Shown here piece after piece: positions 23,901 through 33,239 of a DNA stretch of 64,000 nucleotides. The DNA lies in assembly GCA_036927565.1 (NCBI GenBank), contig JAYESD010000010.1, forward strand, positions 37,441,298 through 37,505,297, in the 5' to 3' direction. How positions within the stretch are numbered: the stretch's first letter is position 1; every line of letters begins with the position of its first letter. The notes under the pieces are model-generated. The model was not told the origin of the DNA. It did not search any database and saw only the letters and a program-made list of their open reading frames with translations. Made by a program: the position numbers and the translations under genes. Source of the DNA: Tuctoria greenei. Taxonomy: Eukaryota > Streptophyta > Magnoliopsida > Poales > Poaceae.

Positions 23901-24841
23901 AGGCTCAAATTTTACCAGAACCTAGCAGACGTATGGGCGCACCTTTTTGCTTCAAGGATAAAGGCACGAAAAGGCTTGTAATGTCTTCTCAACGGTGGAG
24001 CAGAGAGCGGCAAGCAGGGGAGCTCCAATGGCGGCCACGATTTAACTTCGATTGGCGTCGGGGAGGCTCTGGCTTGGCAAGAAACTGGTCAGGGAGGTGC
24101 ACAAGACGTTGGTAAGGAAGTAGAGGCAAAGAAAATTGATCAACACTGAGTACCTTGGCTCAATTTTGGCTGGACAGAGAAGAACTCAGGTGGGGAGCAA
24201 AAATGGCGCATGTAACTTCAACAGGGGAAAAGTGCTCGACTCAGGGGTTTGGAGGGGGGTAAGGAGAAGCCTTGGGAGTGCTTTATGCAGCTGGAGGCGA
24301 AGTCAAGCAAGCAGGCAGCTCGGTGTCCATTTGCATGTGTGTGGTGTCACCCTGGGAAGAAAAGAACAGAGCACACTACATGACAAGTGGGTCCCACTTC
24401 TCTCCATCATCCTCATCCTTGCTCATTCACTTCTACCACCTAATTCAGTCCAAAGTTTTGCTAGATATTTGTGGGAAGGCTGGATTAATTATGGAGAATT
24501 TGATTCTGAATTCAGATTGTTGATTTGACAAAGTTTCATTTGAATTCAAACTTGAATTTGAATTTGAGATGAATTCAATGTGGCTATTGAATTAAATAGC
24601 AAACTTGCTTCAAAAATTATGAAAGTTTGCAGGGAGGCTGTTTGGAATATTTGGAAACTATTGGTGATCTCAGATTTCCATTTTTGCATCATTTGAACAG
24701 GAGCAAATTTTGAATTTTTGAATTCCCTCCAATAGGGTTGAAATGAATTGATTTGTAAATTGCCATTTTAATTTCTCCATTCAAGCTTGATGTTATTTAT
24801 CCTAATATAACTTTATACTCTAAAATTTTTGGGCCTTTACA
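20979..24841 (-). mobile_element. Solo LTR, 3.9 kb, Tekay-like gypsy
   Basis: Plus-strand ends are TGTGGGGACC and CCTTTACA, flanked on both sides by CATGG (20974-20978 and 24842-24846), a perfect 5-bp target duplication. No gag or pol is inside. The minus strand begins TGTAAAGGCCC. The segment TTGCTGAGCCTTCATGCTCAC resembles the 'TGTTGAGTACGACATGTACTCAC' type motif in the Tekay LTRs at 33240 and 40951, and its end resembles theirs (ACCGG...CACA). A GC-rich stretch at 23240-24380 with short ORFs is probably leader or promoter sequence of the LTR, not a gene. Confidence 0.75.
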
Positions 24842-24846
24842 CATGG

Positions 24847-25510
24847 CCTTCGATTGCTCACAGGCGGCCAGTGATTTCCTCAATTGATATGACAGTGATG
24901 TCGAGGACCGATTCAATTGCAACGGTGACCTCCGCATACCTCCTCAGCACAACTTTGAGGTACTTGGCGACGACTTTCTTGGGATCCTCCGGGTCACCGA
25001 GGACCTCCAGCTCTCGCACCATCTTCTCGAGGCGCAATGTGAAGTCGTCAAGCGACTCATCATCGAGAAATGTGACATTCTCATACTGTCGTCGGACGCG
25101 TTGTGCCGCCGCTGTCCTTGCGCGGTCCAATCCAACGTGAAGTCTTCAAGTGATCCCATGCAGCCTTGGCAGAGGGCTTCGCCGTCAATGTGGACGCCGC
25201 GGAGCAGTGCTTCCATGGCCATCTGGTCTTCCATCTCGTCGGCGGTGCCGACATTGATGGCTGCCCACAAGCCTCACGCACGCAACATCACCTGCATCAT
25301 CGACGACCAATCGGAGTAATTGGTCTTCGTGAGCAGCAAGAATTGCCCGCTCACCTCACGCAAATCCCCGCCAGAGCTGGACTCTATGGACATCCTTGCT
25401 GTCCACTGCTACGGATGGATGACGGTGACTGCGGGCGGCGCCTGATGGAGGACTGGGATGCTCGTGGGGCTTGCGACATCACCACGGAGCAGAACCTGAA
25501 GCTCTAAGTC
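24847..25510 (-). pseudogene. Copia-2 gag N-terminal part
   Basis: The minus strand gives TKTNYSDWSSMMQVMLRA, then MWAAINVGTADEMEDQMAME, and after a frameshift near 25130 RRQYENVTFLDDESLDDFTL and LEVLGDPEDPKKVVAKYLKV. This is the UBN2/gag core of Ty1/copia. It ends at SIEEITGRL, directly beside the CATGG duplication, and the remainder resumes at 20973 on the other side of the solo LTR (GGKLLLT). Confidence 0.82.
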
Positions 25511-25514
25511 CAAT

Positions 25515-25871
25515 TGTTGGCAATTCAGCTTAAGTTTCTCTCACTCTCACTCTCCCCTGTTTCTCACTGAATCACAAGAACATTGAAGAGTTGGAGTTGT
25601 TGAACTGTGCAGCTGATCATAGTGGGTAGTGGCTGGATCAACATCAGTGTAACCTCCCTGGATTACAGGATCATAGCCTAACTATCCTGCTGACTAAGTA
25701 ATAAAATGGCTAACTCCCTACAGTCCAAGGATAGCTGAAGACCAGCTCTAACCGCTGCCATACAAGACTCCTAACAGCTAGTTCTGTCGACTATGACAGT
25801 TTATTCAGACTTTCGGAGATTTAGACTAAGGAAAAAACACTAGACTTAACAACACAGCACCCCGCTGGACA
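25515..25871 (-). mobile_element. 5' LTR of copia-2
   Basis: Plus-strand ends TGTTGGCAATT and GCTGGACA. On the gag side the minus strand reads AATTGGACTTAGAGCTTC, a degraded initiator-tRNA-Met primer site. The end at 25871 is set by the return of LINE reverse transcriptase sequence. Length 357 bp. Confidence 0.62.
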
Positions 25872-26284
25872 TTCTTACGAAAATGGCATTCCCCATAGTT
25901 CAATATGCGTACGACACTATCATTGTGCTAAATGCCTCCCAACGGGGATTTTTATTCTTCAAAATGCTGTATTGTTCTTTTGGGGCGGCCACTGGCTTGA
26001 GAGTCAATTCCAGCAAGTCTTCGATGATGCCACTCAACCTATCCGCAGAGGGTACAGAAGTGATGGCAAGCACCCTGGGATGTCAGGTGGGATCCTTCCC
26101 ATTCATCTATTTGGGGCTCCCCATGGGAATCCGTAAACCACTGGTATTGGACTTTGCGCAACTTACGGCAAAAGGTGGAAAGGACTCTCAGCAACCTCAA
26201 CCTTTCTATCAATGGCGGGACAACGCACTCTGGTGGACAGCCTCCTATCAACTATTCCGATATACAACATGTGCACCCTAAGGC

Positions 26285-26791
26285 TGATGGTGATGTGCCC
26301 AAGAGGCAATCAAAACAATTCGGGTTAAGGCCTATTGGATATTTGATCTATAAGTAATTAGGGTACTAATGGGCCTGCGACCTAAAAGCCCATTAGTACG
26401 CCTATAAATATGAGGGGTAGGGTTAGGGGCTAATCATCCCACCACGTGACAGCCCTAGCCGCCACCCCTCGAAGGCCTCACGTCGAGACCCTTACCGCGC
26501 GCGCGGTGCTGGCACACCGGCGCACGGTGCTCCTCTCCGTATGTGTGGACTCCATGGAGGTGCTGCTGCTACTGCTGCGCTGATCGGCTACGACGATTGT
26601 GATCGTCTACCTGCTGTTGTGACGAGGACGAGAAGGAGACGAACAAGATCGTCTACTTCCCCTACCCCGACGCGCATCTACGTTCCACTGCGCTGCGCGT
26701 CTAGTGGTAATGATCCATGACCTCTGTACTCGCATGCTTCCTGGGTGATGCGGTAGAGTTGCTAGAGTAGCGTACCACCTATTTCCCAACA
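26285..26791 (+). mobile_element. Solo LTR of a copia element in the LINE
   Basis: TG...CA segment starting TGATGGTGATGTGCCC and ending TTTCCCAACA, flanked by AAGGC (26280-26284) and AAAGC (26792-26796), a 5-bp duplication with one mismatch. Removing it restores a continuous LINE reverse transcriptase frame. TATA box CCTATAAATA at 26401. The terminal TTTCCCAACA is usual for copia LTRs next to an initiator-Met primer site. Length 507 bp. Confidence 0.75.
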
Positions 26792-26978
26792 AAAGCTACA
26801 TGCCACAGTCATACAACTGCTAGATAAGACAAAGAAAGCTTGCCTCTGGAAGGGTAGCGACGTTGCAGGAAAAGGAAGGTTGTTGGTTCGCTGGAGCAGA
26901 GTCACGTCCCCATGCCAAAATGGGGGCCTGGGCCTGAAGGACTTGCAACTAATGAATCTCGCGCTATTGCAAGAGTTC

Positions 26979-27142
26979 CTGGATAAGTTGTATAACAAAG
27001 CTAGCATCCCATGGGTGCAACTTGTCTACAGAGCGTACTATGTTGAGGAAATTCCTGTTCCTGGATAAGTTGTATAACAAAGCTAACATCCCATGGGTGC
27101 AACTTGTCTATAGAGCATACTATGCTGAGGAAATGCCTCCAC
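26979..27142 (+). repeat. 82-bp tandem duplication in LINE
   Basis: The stretch beginning CTGGATAAGTTGTATAAC occurs at 26979 and again at 27061 with a few substitutions. The encoded FLDKLYNKA(S/N)IPWVQLVYRA is therefore present twice. Confidence 0.9.
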
Positions 27143-28195
27143 ACAAACTACCCAACAAGGGCTCATTCTGGTTAAAGGATATCATCAGTCTATGGGACCA
27201 ATTCAGTGGACATGCAATGGTCAGAGTGGGATGAGGCGACACTGTCCTACTGTGGGAAGACACATGGGAGAACTATTACCTTAAAGACGGACCTGTTGAG
27301 ACTATTCTCATATGCTAGGAAGAAGTCCATATCCATTGCTCAGTTCATGCATGAACCCTTCTTCCGAAACATCTTCCACACCCCTGTCTTGGATCAAGCA
27401 ATGACAGAATTTCAACAACTCCATGAAATTATCGACAATCTCAGTGGGAGAGCGCCTAGCAGACACATGGACCTACAACAACAACTATCTGGTCTTCAAG
27501 TCCAAAATAGTGTACAGACAGCACTTCACCCATATTGTGCCACCAAGGCCATTCCGATGGATTTGGAAAGCGAAGACAACAAAGAAAATCAAAAATATTC
27601 TGCTGGCTCCTTTCCTGGATCGCCTCAACTCCAGGAACCTCCTAAAAAGAAAAAATTATGTCCTGGATAACGACGACTACACTTGTGTGCTCTGCGATGA
27701 CAACACCGAAGAGCTCACCTACCACCTATTCTTCCAATGCCCCTTCAGATACTGCGTGGTGGGAGCTCAGCGGTGTACAATGGGACCATAGCTAGCATTT
27801 CTTCCGCACAATTGTGATAGTGAAGGCCCAATGGCCTCGCCCAAGATTCATAGAAACCTTCTCCATTGCAGCCTGGGAAATCTTGAAGCAAAGAAACGAG
27901 CTCATCTTCAGAGGTGAAGTACTCTCTCCGCAGTTTTGGAAGGCAGCCTTCACCTACTCCCTGGTTCTCCCAAGCATTTGTTTCAAAACTGTAGTGTGTG
28001 AGTGTCTTACGGCTTGGATCTGAACTTAGCCCAGGTCCTTCTTAACTCAAGAAGTACGGCCTAGTTTGGTGTAACAAACTTTTAAGCTGTCTGGCTTAAC
28101 CGCCACTTTGTACCTCCGGGCAGGATACTTGTATGTCCTTTAAGTATTAATATAACGTTCTCAAAGTCAAGGTTTCCCCTACTGTTTCGCTTCAA

Positions 28196-28740
28196 GAAAA
28201 AAATCTCTTTTGGGTGGGGGAGAGGGGGGGGGGGTGCTGTGGATGCAACTGAGCACCTAAGGAGCAGGAATTTGCCTATGGCTGCTACTGTTAGTGCTTC
28301 TTCTGTTACCCAAACATACACTAGAGCAAGGAAGCGTGCAAAAAGGTCATGACTACTACAGTTTCAGATCAACGACAAGCAGAAGGAGAATCTGATTCTG
28401 TTGATGAAATGGAGGATGAAGAAGATGGACAACCTACACCATCTACTACAGTTCCAACTGGAGATAGAAGAGGCTTTGAACTAGATGATGATATAGTGCT
28501 TTAGTCCTATTTATTGTCTTCGTTGTTTAGAACTTCAGATGCATTTGAACCCTGTTGCTGTTCTGGAGTTGCCATTAATTGGGTTCTAAATTTATGTTTG
28601 CTATGCTATATATATACATGTGTACATGGTCCTTGTATAGGAAGGGACGATTACACTACCGACTAGGATCGACTAGGGATGACTAATCGCTAAAGTCGAC
28701 AACTAATCATGTTAGTCGACCCTCAGGTGACTGGATTCGT
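28196..28740 (+). other. Unclassified sequence with exon-like acidic ORF
   Basis: After the LINE tail and a G11 run, a frame gives LPMAATVSASSVTQTYTRAR, and after a frameshift an acidic tail (EMEDEEDGQPTPSTTV, ending ELDDDIVL and a stop at 28502-28504). From 28650 to 28730 the motifs GACTA, TCGAC and CGACTAG recur in both orientations, like the subterminal repeats of hAT-type DNA transposons. A hAT fragment is possible but not shown. Confidence 0.35.
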
Positions 28741-28775
28741 TTTTACAAGTTCAAAACCATGGTTACAATGAGCAG

Positions 28776-29612
28776 AATCGATACGATACTTCCTTGACTT
28801 ACCACACAAATCAGATCAAGGTCCTCATGTCTTGTGGCTGTCAAAAGGAACTTTGGATTCACGTCCTGATCATATACTCAATCTGATGCATTATGAAGTA
28901 AGAGCTGCTACGTATTTATGTTTGGATTATAACATTTACTGCCATTATAGTTAGTACGTCACACACTCTTCTCTTTATTTTATTTTATTTTATTTTTTGT
29001 CAATGGGGACAATAGTTACATTTAGGGAACTAATACTGTTTTTGCAACATTTGTTTTTAGAGTTTTAAGCGCCACCTGTATCTGATGCTCACACGTAAGC
29101 AAATCAGAAATCACACATTCATATACAGTGTACATATTGGTTGTAGCCAACTTTTCACCATAGTTGTCTTGGGCAAGTTTTAAGTAAAGTGCATGGTTCT
29201 CCTAGCTATGAGTTTAAGGAAAAATTTGAATCTGGCCCACATGTCATAGGTACATGAACTAAGTCAAGATTTCCATAGGTAAGTTGCGGTTTGGATCCTG
29301 TTTCTACCAATAATGCGGGTCAGGCAATTCTTTTTGCCAAGCATATTTCATATTTTTAGGTTGTGAACCAATCATGGCCTCATCAGTTTCTTGATAAAAC
29401 AAGATTCTCAATTGGTATTTTTCTTTTTGTTTATATCTCTGAGGATTAATATTACATTCACCTATAGTTTACCAATGTTTGATATGCAGTTTGCATTTCA
29501 TGAGTTCTTGTTACGTATACTTTACAGGATGCGGCCAGCCTTGCAATTGCCATCATGAAGATGAGACTACGTGGCCGCGTCTTTGTGGGCTGTGATAATC
29601 AGCCTTTATCCA
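28776..29612 (+). pseudogene. Two exons of a host-like Rossmann-fold (SDR-like) gene
   Basis: Exon A (28776-28897) follows an AGCAG acceptor and contains RYFLDLPHKSDQGPHVLWLS, ending HILNLMHYE before GTAAGA. Exon B (29528-29612) follows TTTACAG and reads DAASLAIAIMKMRLRGRVF and VGCDNQPLSR before GT. The two join in the same frame across a 630-bp AT-rich intron. From memory this resembles a plant NAD(P)-binding Rossmann-fold family, but I cannot confirm it. Flanking exons are not seen, and the copia LTR begins 63 bp downstream, so it is a gene remnant or a gene disrupted by the copia stack. Confidence 0.5.
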
Positions 29613-29675
29613 GGTTGCTGCCATACTTCTACCTGATCTGTGTTAAAACATAGAGAAAGTTATGATCATAGAGTC

Positions 29676-29835
29676 TGTTAAGATAGAAAGTTAATATTGA
29701 GTTCCATGTATGATAGATATTTTCCTTAGCTGTTAAGGAGTCCGGATTGTAATCAAACTTTCCATGTAATCTTGTTTGCCCCCTATAAATAAAAGTGCAG
29801 CCTAAGGCAAAGGGTTGAACGCTTCCCAAAATTCA
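29676..29835 (+). mobile_element. 5' LTR of copia-3
   Basis: Starts TGTTAAGATAG, TATA box CTATAAAT at 29783-29790, ends AAATTCA. A primer-site-like TAGTATTCAGAGCC follows, close to the initiator-Met consensus. Only 160 bp, at the short end for copia LTRs. Confidence 0.7.
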
Positions 29836-29911
29836 ATATAGTATTCAGAGCCTATCTTCCAAACCACGTCTAGTTCATCCACAATCGAAACGATCGTTTA
29901 TCTCCGGCGTC

Positions 29912-30876
29912 ATGACGACGAGTTCCTCGACCATGTCATCGCCGGTAACTCTTCTCAGCATGGTGGTCACAGAGAAACTAACGAGAGACAACTACTCTCT
30001 CTGGAAGGCTCAAGTCTTACCACCAATTCGTGGTGCACGACTTTATGGCTATCTGGATGGATCTGTCGGCAAACCAGAAGAGATGATCGACGGATCAGAA
30101 AAGAACCAGAAGGTTGAAAACCTGGCATTTGGCGCGTGGGTTGCCCAAGATCAACAAATCTTAGGGTATTTGCTTGGAACCTTGTCAAAACAGGTTCTGG
30201 GTCAAGTGGTGTCGTATGACACGTCAAAGGAGGTATGGTCTGCCCTTGAAAATATGTATGCAGCACAGTCAAGATCTAGAATTAATAATTTGCGGATCAA
30301 ACTAGCCAATGCTTCAAAAGGAAGCAAATCTGTTTCTGTGTTTTTTGCAAAAATCATGGGTTATGCCGGTGAACTCGCTGCTGCTGGCAAGCCCCTGGCT
30401 GATTATGAGATTGTGGCTTATATACTTGCTGGTCTTGATCAAGACTACAATGCCCTTGTTGCTGCACTTGATGCTCAGAAAACCCCTGTGACTATAAGCG
30501 ATATGATGGGCAGATGGCAAATTTTGAGACACGTGAAGAAATTCTTCAGGGCACAAATCTCTCACGAGATTTTAAGTCATCGGCAAATGCAGCATCACGT
30601 GGTCGTGGAGGCTCCTACCGTGGAACTTCATGAGGCGGCCATGGAGGAGGTCGCAATCGAGGAAACAGAGGTGGACGTAACAGCAACTCTCGTGGTGGCA
30701 GAGGCCGAGGCCCACAGAACCAAGGAGCAACCGAAGCAATGAAAGACCGAAGTGCCAAATATGTTTCAAGGTTGGACACATGGCGTCTAACTGCTGGCAT
30801 CATTTTGAAGAAGACTATGAACCTGGAGAGAGAGTTGTTGGGTCTGTCAACACCTCAGCATACGGAGTGGACACAA
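29912..30876 (+). pseudogene. Copia-3 gag
   Basis: From the ATG at 29912: LTRDNYSLWKAQVLPPIRGA (gag N-terminal signature), then RINNLRIKLANASKGSKSV (UBN2 core), open to about 30508 where one base is lost. In the shifted frames follow a Gly/Arg-rich stretch (RGGHGGGRNRGNRGG) and a perfect CCHC knuckle CQICFKVGHMASNC. It would package the element RNA; now frameshifted, with a TAG at 30879 just before protease. Confidence 0.85.
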
Positions 30877-30881
30877 ACTAG

Positions 30882-33231
30882 TACATGGATAGTGGGGCCA
30901 CGTACCACATTACAGGAGAACTGGACAAGCTCTCCATGAAGGAAAGATATCGAGGACAAGATCAAGTACATAATGCAAATGGCACAGGTATGGGAATAAG
31001 TCATATTGGTCATTCACATATTCGCACTCCACAAAAGAGTTTTAAACTTGACAATATTTTGCATGTGCCCAGTGCTTCAAAAAGTCTTCTTTCAGTTCAT
31101 CGTTTTACCCGAGACAATCATATCTTTATTGAATTTCACCCTTGGTTCTTTTTAATTAAGGATCAAGCCATGAAGAAGGTCCTGCTCCAAGGCAAGTGTA
31201 GCCACGACCTCTACCCTCTCATTCCTCAGGATTGGAGATCGAGCAAGAAAATCCTTAGTATCACAAAGATTCCTTTTTCAAGGTGGCATAGCCGGCTAGG
31301 GCATCCTGCTTTTCCTATTGTCAAGAGAATAATTAGTGAAAATAATCTTGTCTCCACAAATGAGTCTAGTCCAGATATGATATGTGATTCGTGTCAACTT
31401 GGAAAGAGTCATCAATTACCTTATCCTATATCTACCAGTATATCAAAATTTCCCCTCGAATTAATCTTCTCTGATGTATGGGGACATGCCCCAACCTCTT
31501 TAGGAAGGTTTGAATATTATGTGAGCTTTGTGGGCGATTTTAGCAAGTATACTTGGATTTACCTTATTAGGAAGAAATTTGATGCCTTTAATGTTTTTCA
31601 GAATTACCATGCACTCGTTGAGTGAAAATTTGGGAGAAAAATCCTTGCCTTACAATCTGATTTTGGTGGGGGGGGGGGGGGGGGGGAGTGTGAGAAACTG
31701 AATGCTCTCCTACAAAAGATTGGAATTTCCCATCGTGTCTCATGTCCACATGCTCACCAACAAAATGGCGTTGTAGAATGCAAACATCGCCACATTGTTG
31801 AAACCGGTTTAACCCTCCTAGCAAATGTCGGAATGCCACAGAAGTTTTGGGACGAAGCCTTCCTAACAGCCACCTATTTGATCAATATCCTACCAAGCAA
31901 GACTATAGGGTATAATACTCCTTTCGAGAAACTCTTTGGTACCAAACCCAGTTATTCGAATCTCCGTGTTTTTGGTTGTGCTTGTTGGCCGAATCTCAGG
32001 CCATATAACAAGAACAAGCTTGCTTTTCGATCAACCCAATGTGTATTCCTTGGATACAGTCCTTATCACAAGGGGTGAAATGTCTAGAGGTCAAATCTGG
32101 TCGGGTCTACATCTCTAGAGATGTAGTATTTGATGAAACCATTTTCCCGTTCAAAAAATTTCATCAAAATGTTGGTGCACTTTTACGAAAGGAAATTCTC
32201 CTTTTGCCTACAAATATTCGTTCAAAGCTCTTTGATCACGGGGGCGATTTATGTGATGATCAAATGACTAACCCTAATGTGCAAACAAATTATGTGCTTG
32301 AGAATGTTGTTTCAGGAGATGCAGAAGAAAATCTGGAGCCAAATGGGGAAAATCTGGTGCGAAACAATACATGGAAAGGTGATTTTCACACATGGAATAA
32401 CAATCAACTACTAGGCACAATCACGAGATGGATTCTCCCGCCACACCTGCCATCAGACGCGACACACGATCCCAAGAGGATCACCTGCCCAGTCAGAACA
32501 CAGGCATGCCAGTTTCCGTGTCGAGTAGAGATCAACACGCGTTGGGTGGAGGAGAAATTAATGCGCCAGTGGCACTGTCTCTCGCACAAAATCAGATGCT
32601 GATTGATAGCAGCAGCAGTGGCCAATCAGAGGGAGCCATCTCGTCGGCCGTCTCTGCCAGCTCCGAATCTTCTACGGCTCAGCAACTGTTACCAAGCAGA
32701 CCAATGAACAGATTACAAAGAGGTATATCTAACCCAAATAAATTATTTCCTAGAATGATTCGATATAGTTTTCTGACAGCTACAGGGGAATCTGAAAATG
32801 TGAGTGAATCTCTTGGAAATAAACACTGGAAAAAGGCTATGGAAGAAGAATATAATGCATTGATGAAGAATCAAACCTGGCACTTGGTTGATTCTAGCAA
32901 AGGCAAAAATGTAATTGATTGCAAATGGGTGTTCAAAATCAAAAGGAAAGGTGATGGTACGATTGTTAGATACAAGGCTAGACTGGTAGCAAAGGGTTTC
33001 AAGCAAACATACGGGATTGACTATGAAGATACATTTAGCCGCGTAGTAAAAGAAGCCACTATCAGACTTGTCGTCTCCATTGCTGTGACAAAAGGGTGGA
33101 ATCTGAGACAACAAGACGTGCAGAACGTGTTTTTGTATGGTGTTCTAGAAGAAGACGTTTACATGAAGCAACCTCCTGGGTTCAAAAGTAAAAATGTACC
33201 CACATATATTTGCAAGACAAGGCATTGTATG
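30882..33231 (+). pseudogene. Copia-3 protease, integrase and N-terminal reverse transcriptase
   Basis: Protease YMDSGATYHITGELD, GAG-pre-integrase RWHSRLGHPAFPIVKRI, then integrase LIFSDVWGHAP, FVGDFSKYTWIYL and HQQNGVVECKHRHIVE. The frame has a stop at 31623 and a G19 run at 31668-31686 that breaks FGGE. Reverse transcriptase spans 32820-33231 (WKKAMEEEYNALMKNQTWHL, YKARLVAKGFKQTYGIDY, LRQQDVQNVFLYG) and ends mid-codon at ALYG where Tat-outer begins, before the YVDD motif. Confidence 0.87.
31668..31686. repeat. G19 homopolymer inside copia-3 integrase
   Basis: The conserved TTTGGTGGGGAG (Phe-Gly-Gly-Glu) is replaced by a run of nineteen G. A third run, G11, lies at 28224-28234. Confidence 0.9.
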
Positions 33232-33239
33232 TGTCGAAG
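33232..33239 (-). mobile_element. Terminal 8 bp of Tat-outer 3' LTR (left of Tekay insertion)
   Basis: TGTCGAAG joins directly to TGGATAAACGATACTTCCCCC at 43864 once the Tekay element and one CGAAG copy are removed. This matches the end of the related LTR at 51292 (TGTCAAAGG...AAACGACACTTCCCCC). Confidence 0.75.

Larger units (their letters stand above)
19541..25871 (-). mobile_element. Copia-2: Ty1/copia element, 5' part, cut by Tat-C and a solo LTR
   Basis: On the minus strand: 5' LTR (25515-25871), gag start, an interruption by a 3.9-kb solo LTR (20979-24841), gag zinc knuckle, protease, GAG-pre-integrase and integrase, ending at Tat-C's LTR at 19540. Reverse transcriptase, RNase H and the 3' LTR would lie to the left of the nested stack, outside the window. 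The element sits in LINE sequence that resumes at 25872. Predicted target duplication TTCTT. Confidence 0.8.
25872..28195 (+). pseudogene. L1-type LINE, 5' truncated by copia-2
   Basis: The reverse transcriptase is seen from FPIVQYAYDTIIV (the catalytic YADD reads YAYD), then LGCQVGSFPFIYLGLPMG, a solo-LTR interruption, and ATVIQLLDKTKKACLWKGSD and CQNGGLGLKDLQLMNLALLQ. A zf-RVT-like C-terminus follows with FLDRLNSRNLLKRKNYVLD, DDYTCVLCDDNTEEL and HLFFQCPF. The 3' end (GTTTCGCTTCAAG then seven A) looks like the poly(A) tail end. It has frameshifts and an 82-bp tandem duplication. The 5' part is expected left of the nested stack. Confidence 0.85.
29676..33231 (+). mobile_element. Copia-3: short-LTR Ty1/copia (Ale-like), interrupted by Tat-outer
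   Basis: 5' LTR of 160 bp, primer site, gag, protease, integrase and the start of reverse transcriptase in sense order. It is cut at 33231 by the 3' LTR of Tat-outer. The rest should lie right of Tat-outer's 5' LTR, outside the window. Left flank GAGTC (29671-29675), Tat-outer's flank GTATG (33227-33231). The very short LTR suggests the Ale/Retrofit group; this is an inference. Confidence 0.82.

Noticed and set aside
23501..24115. ORFs in the GC-rich part of the long solo LTR as a captured host gene
   Set aside because: Short, no recognisable domain, no exon structure; left as an open question in the findings.
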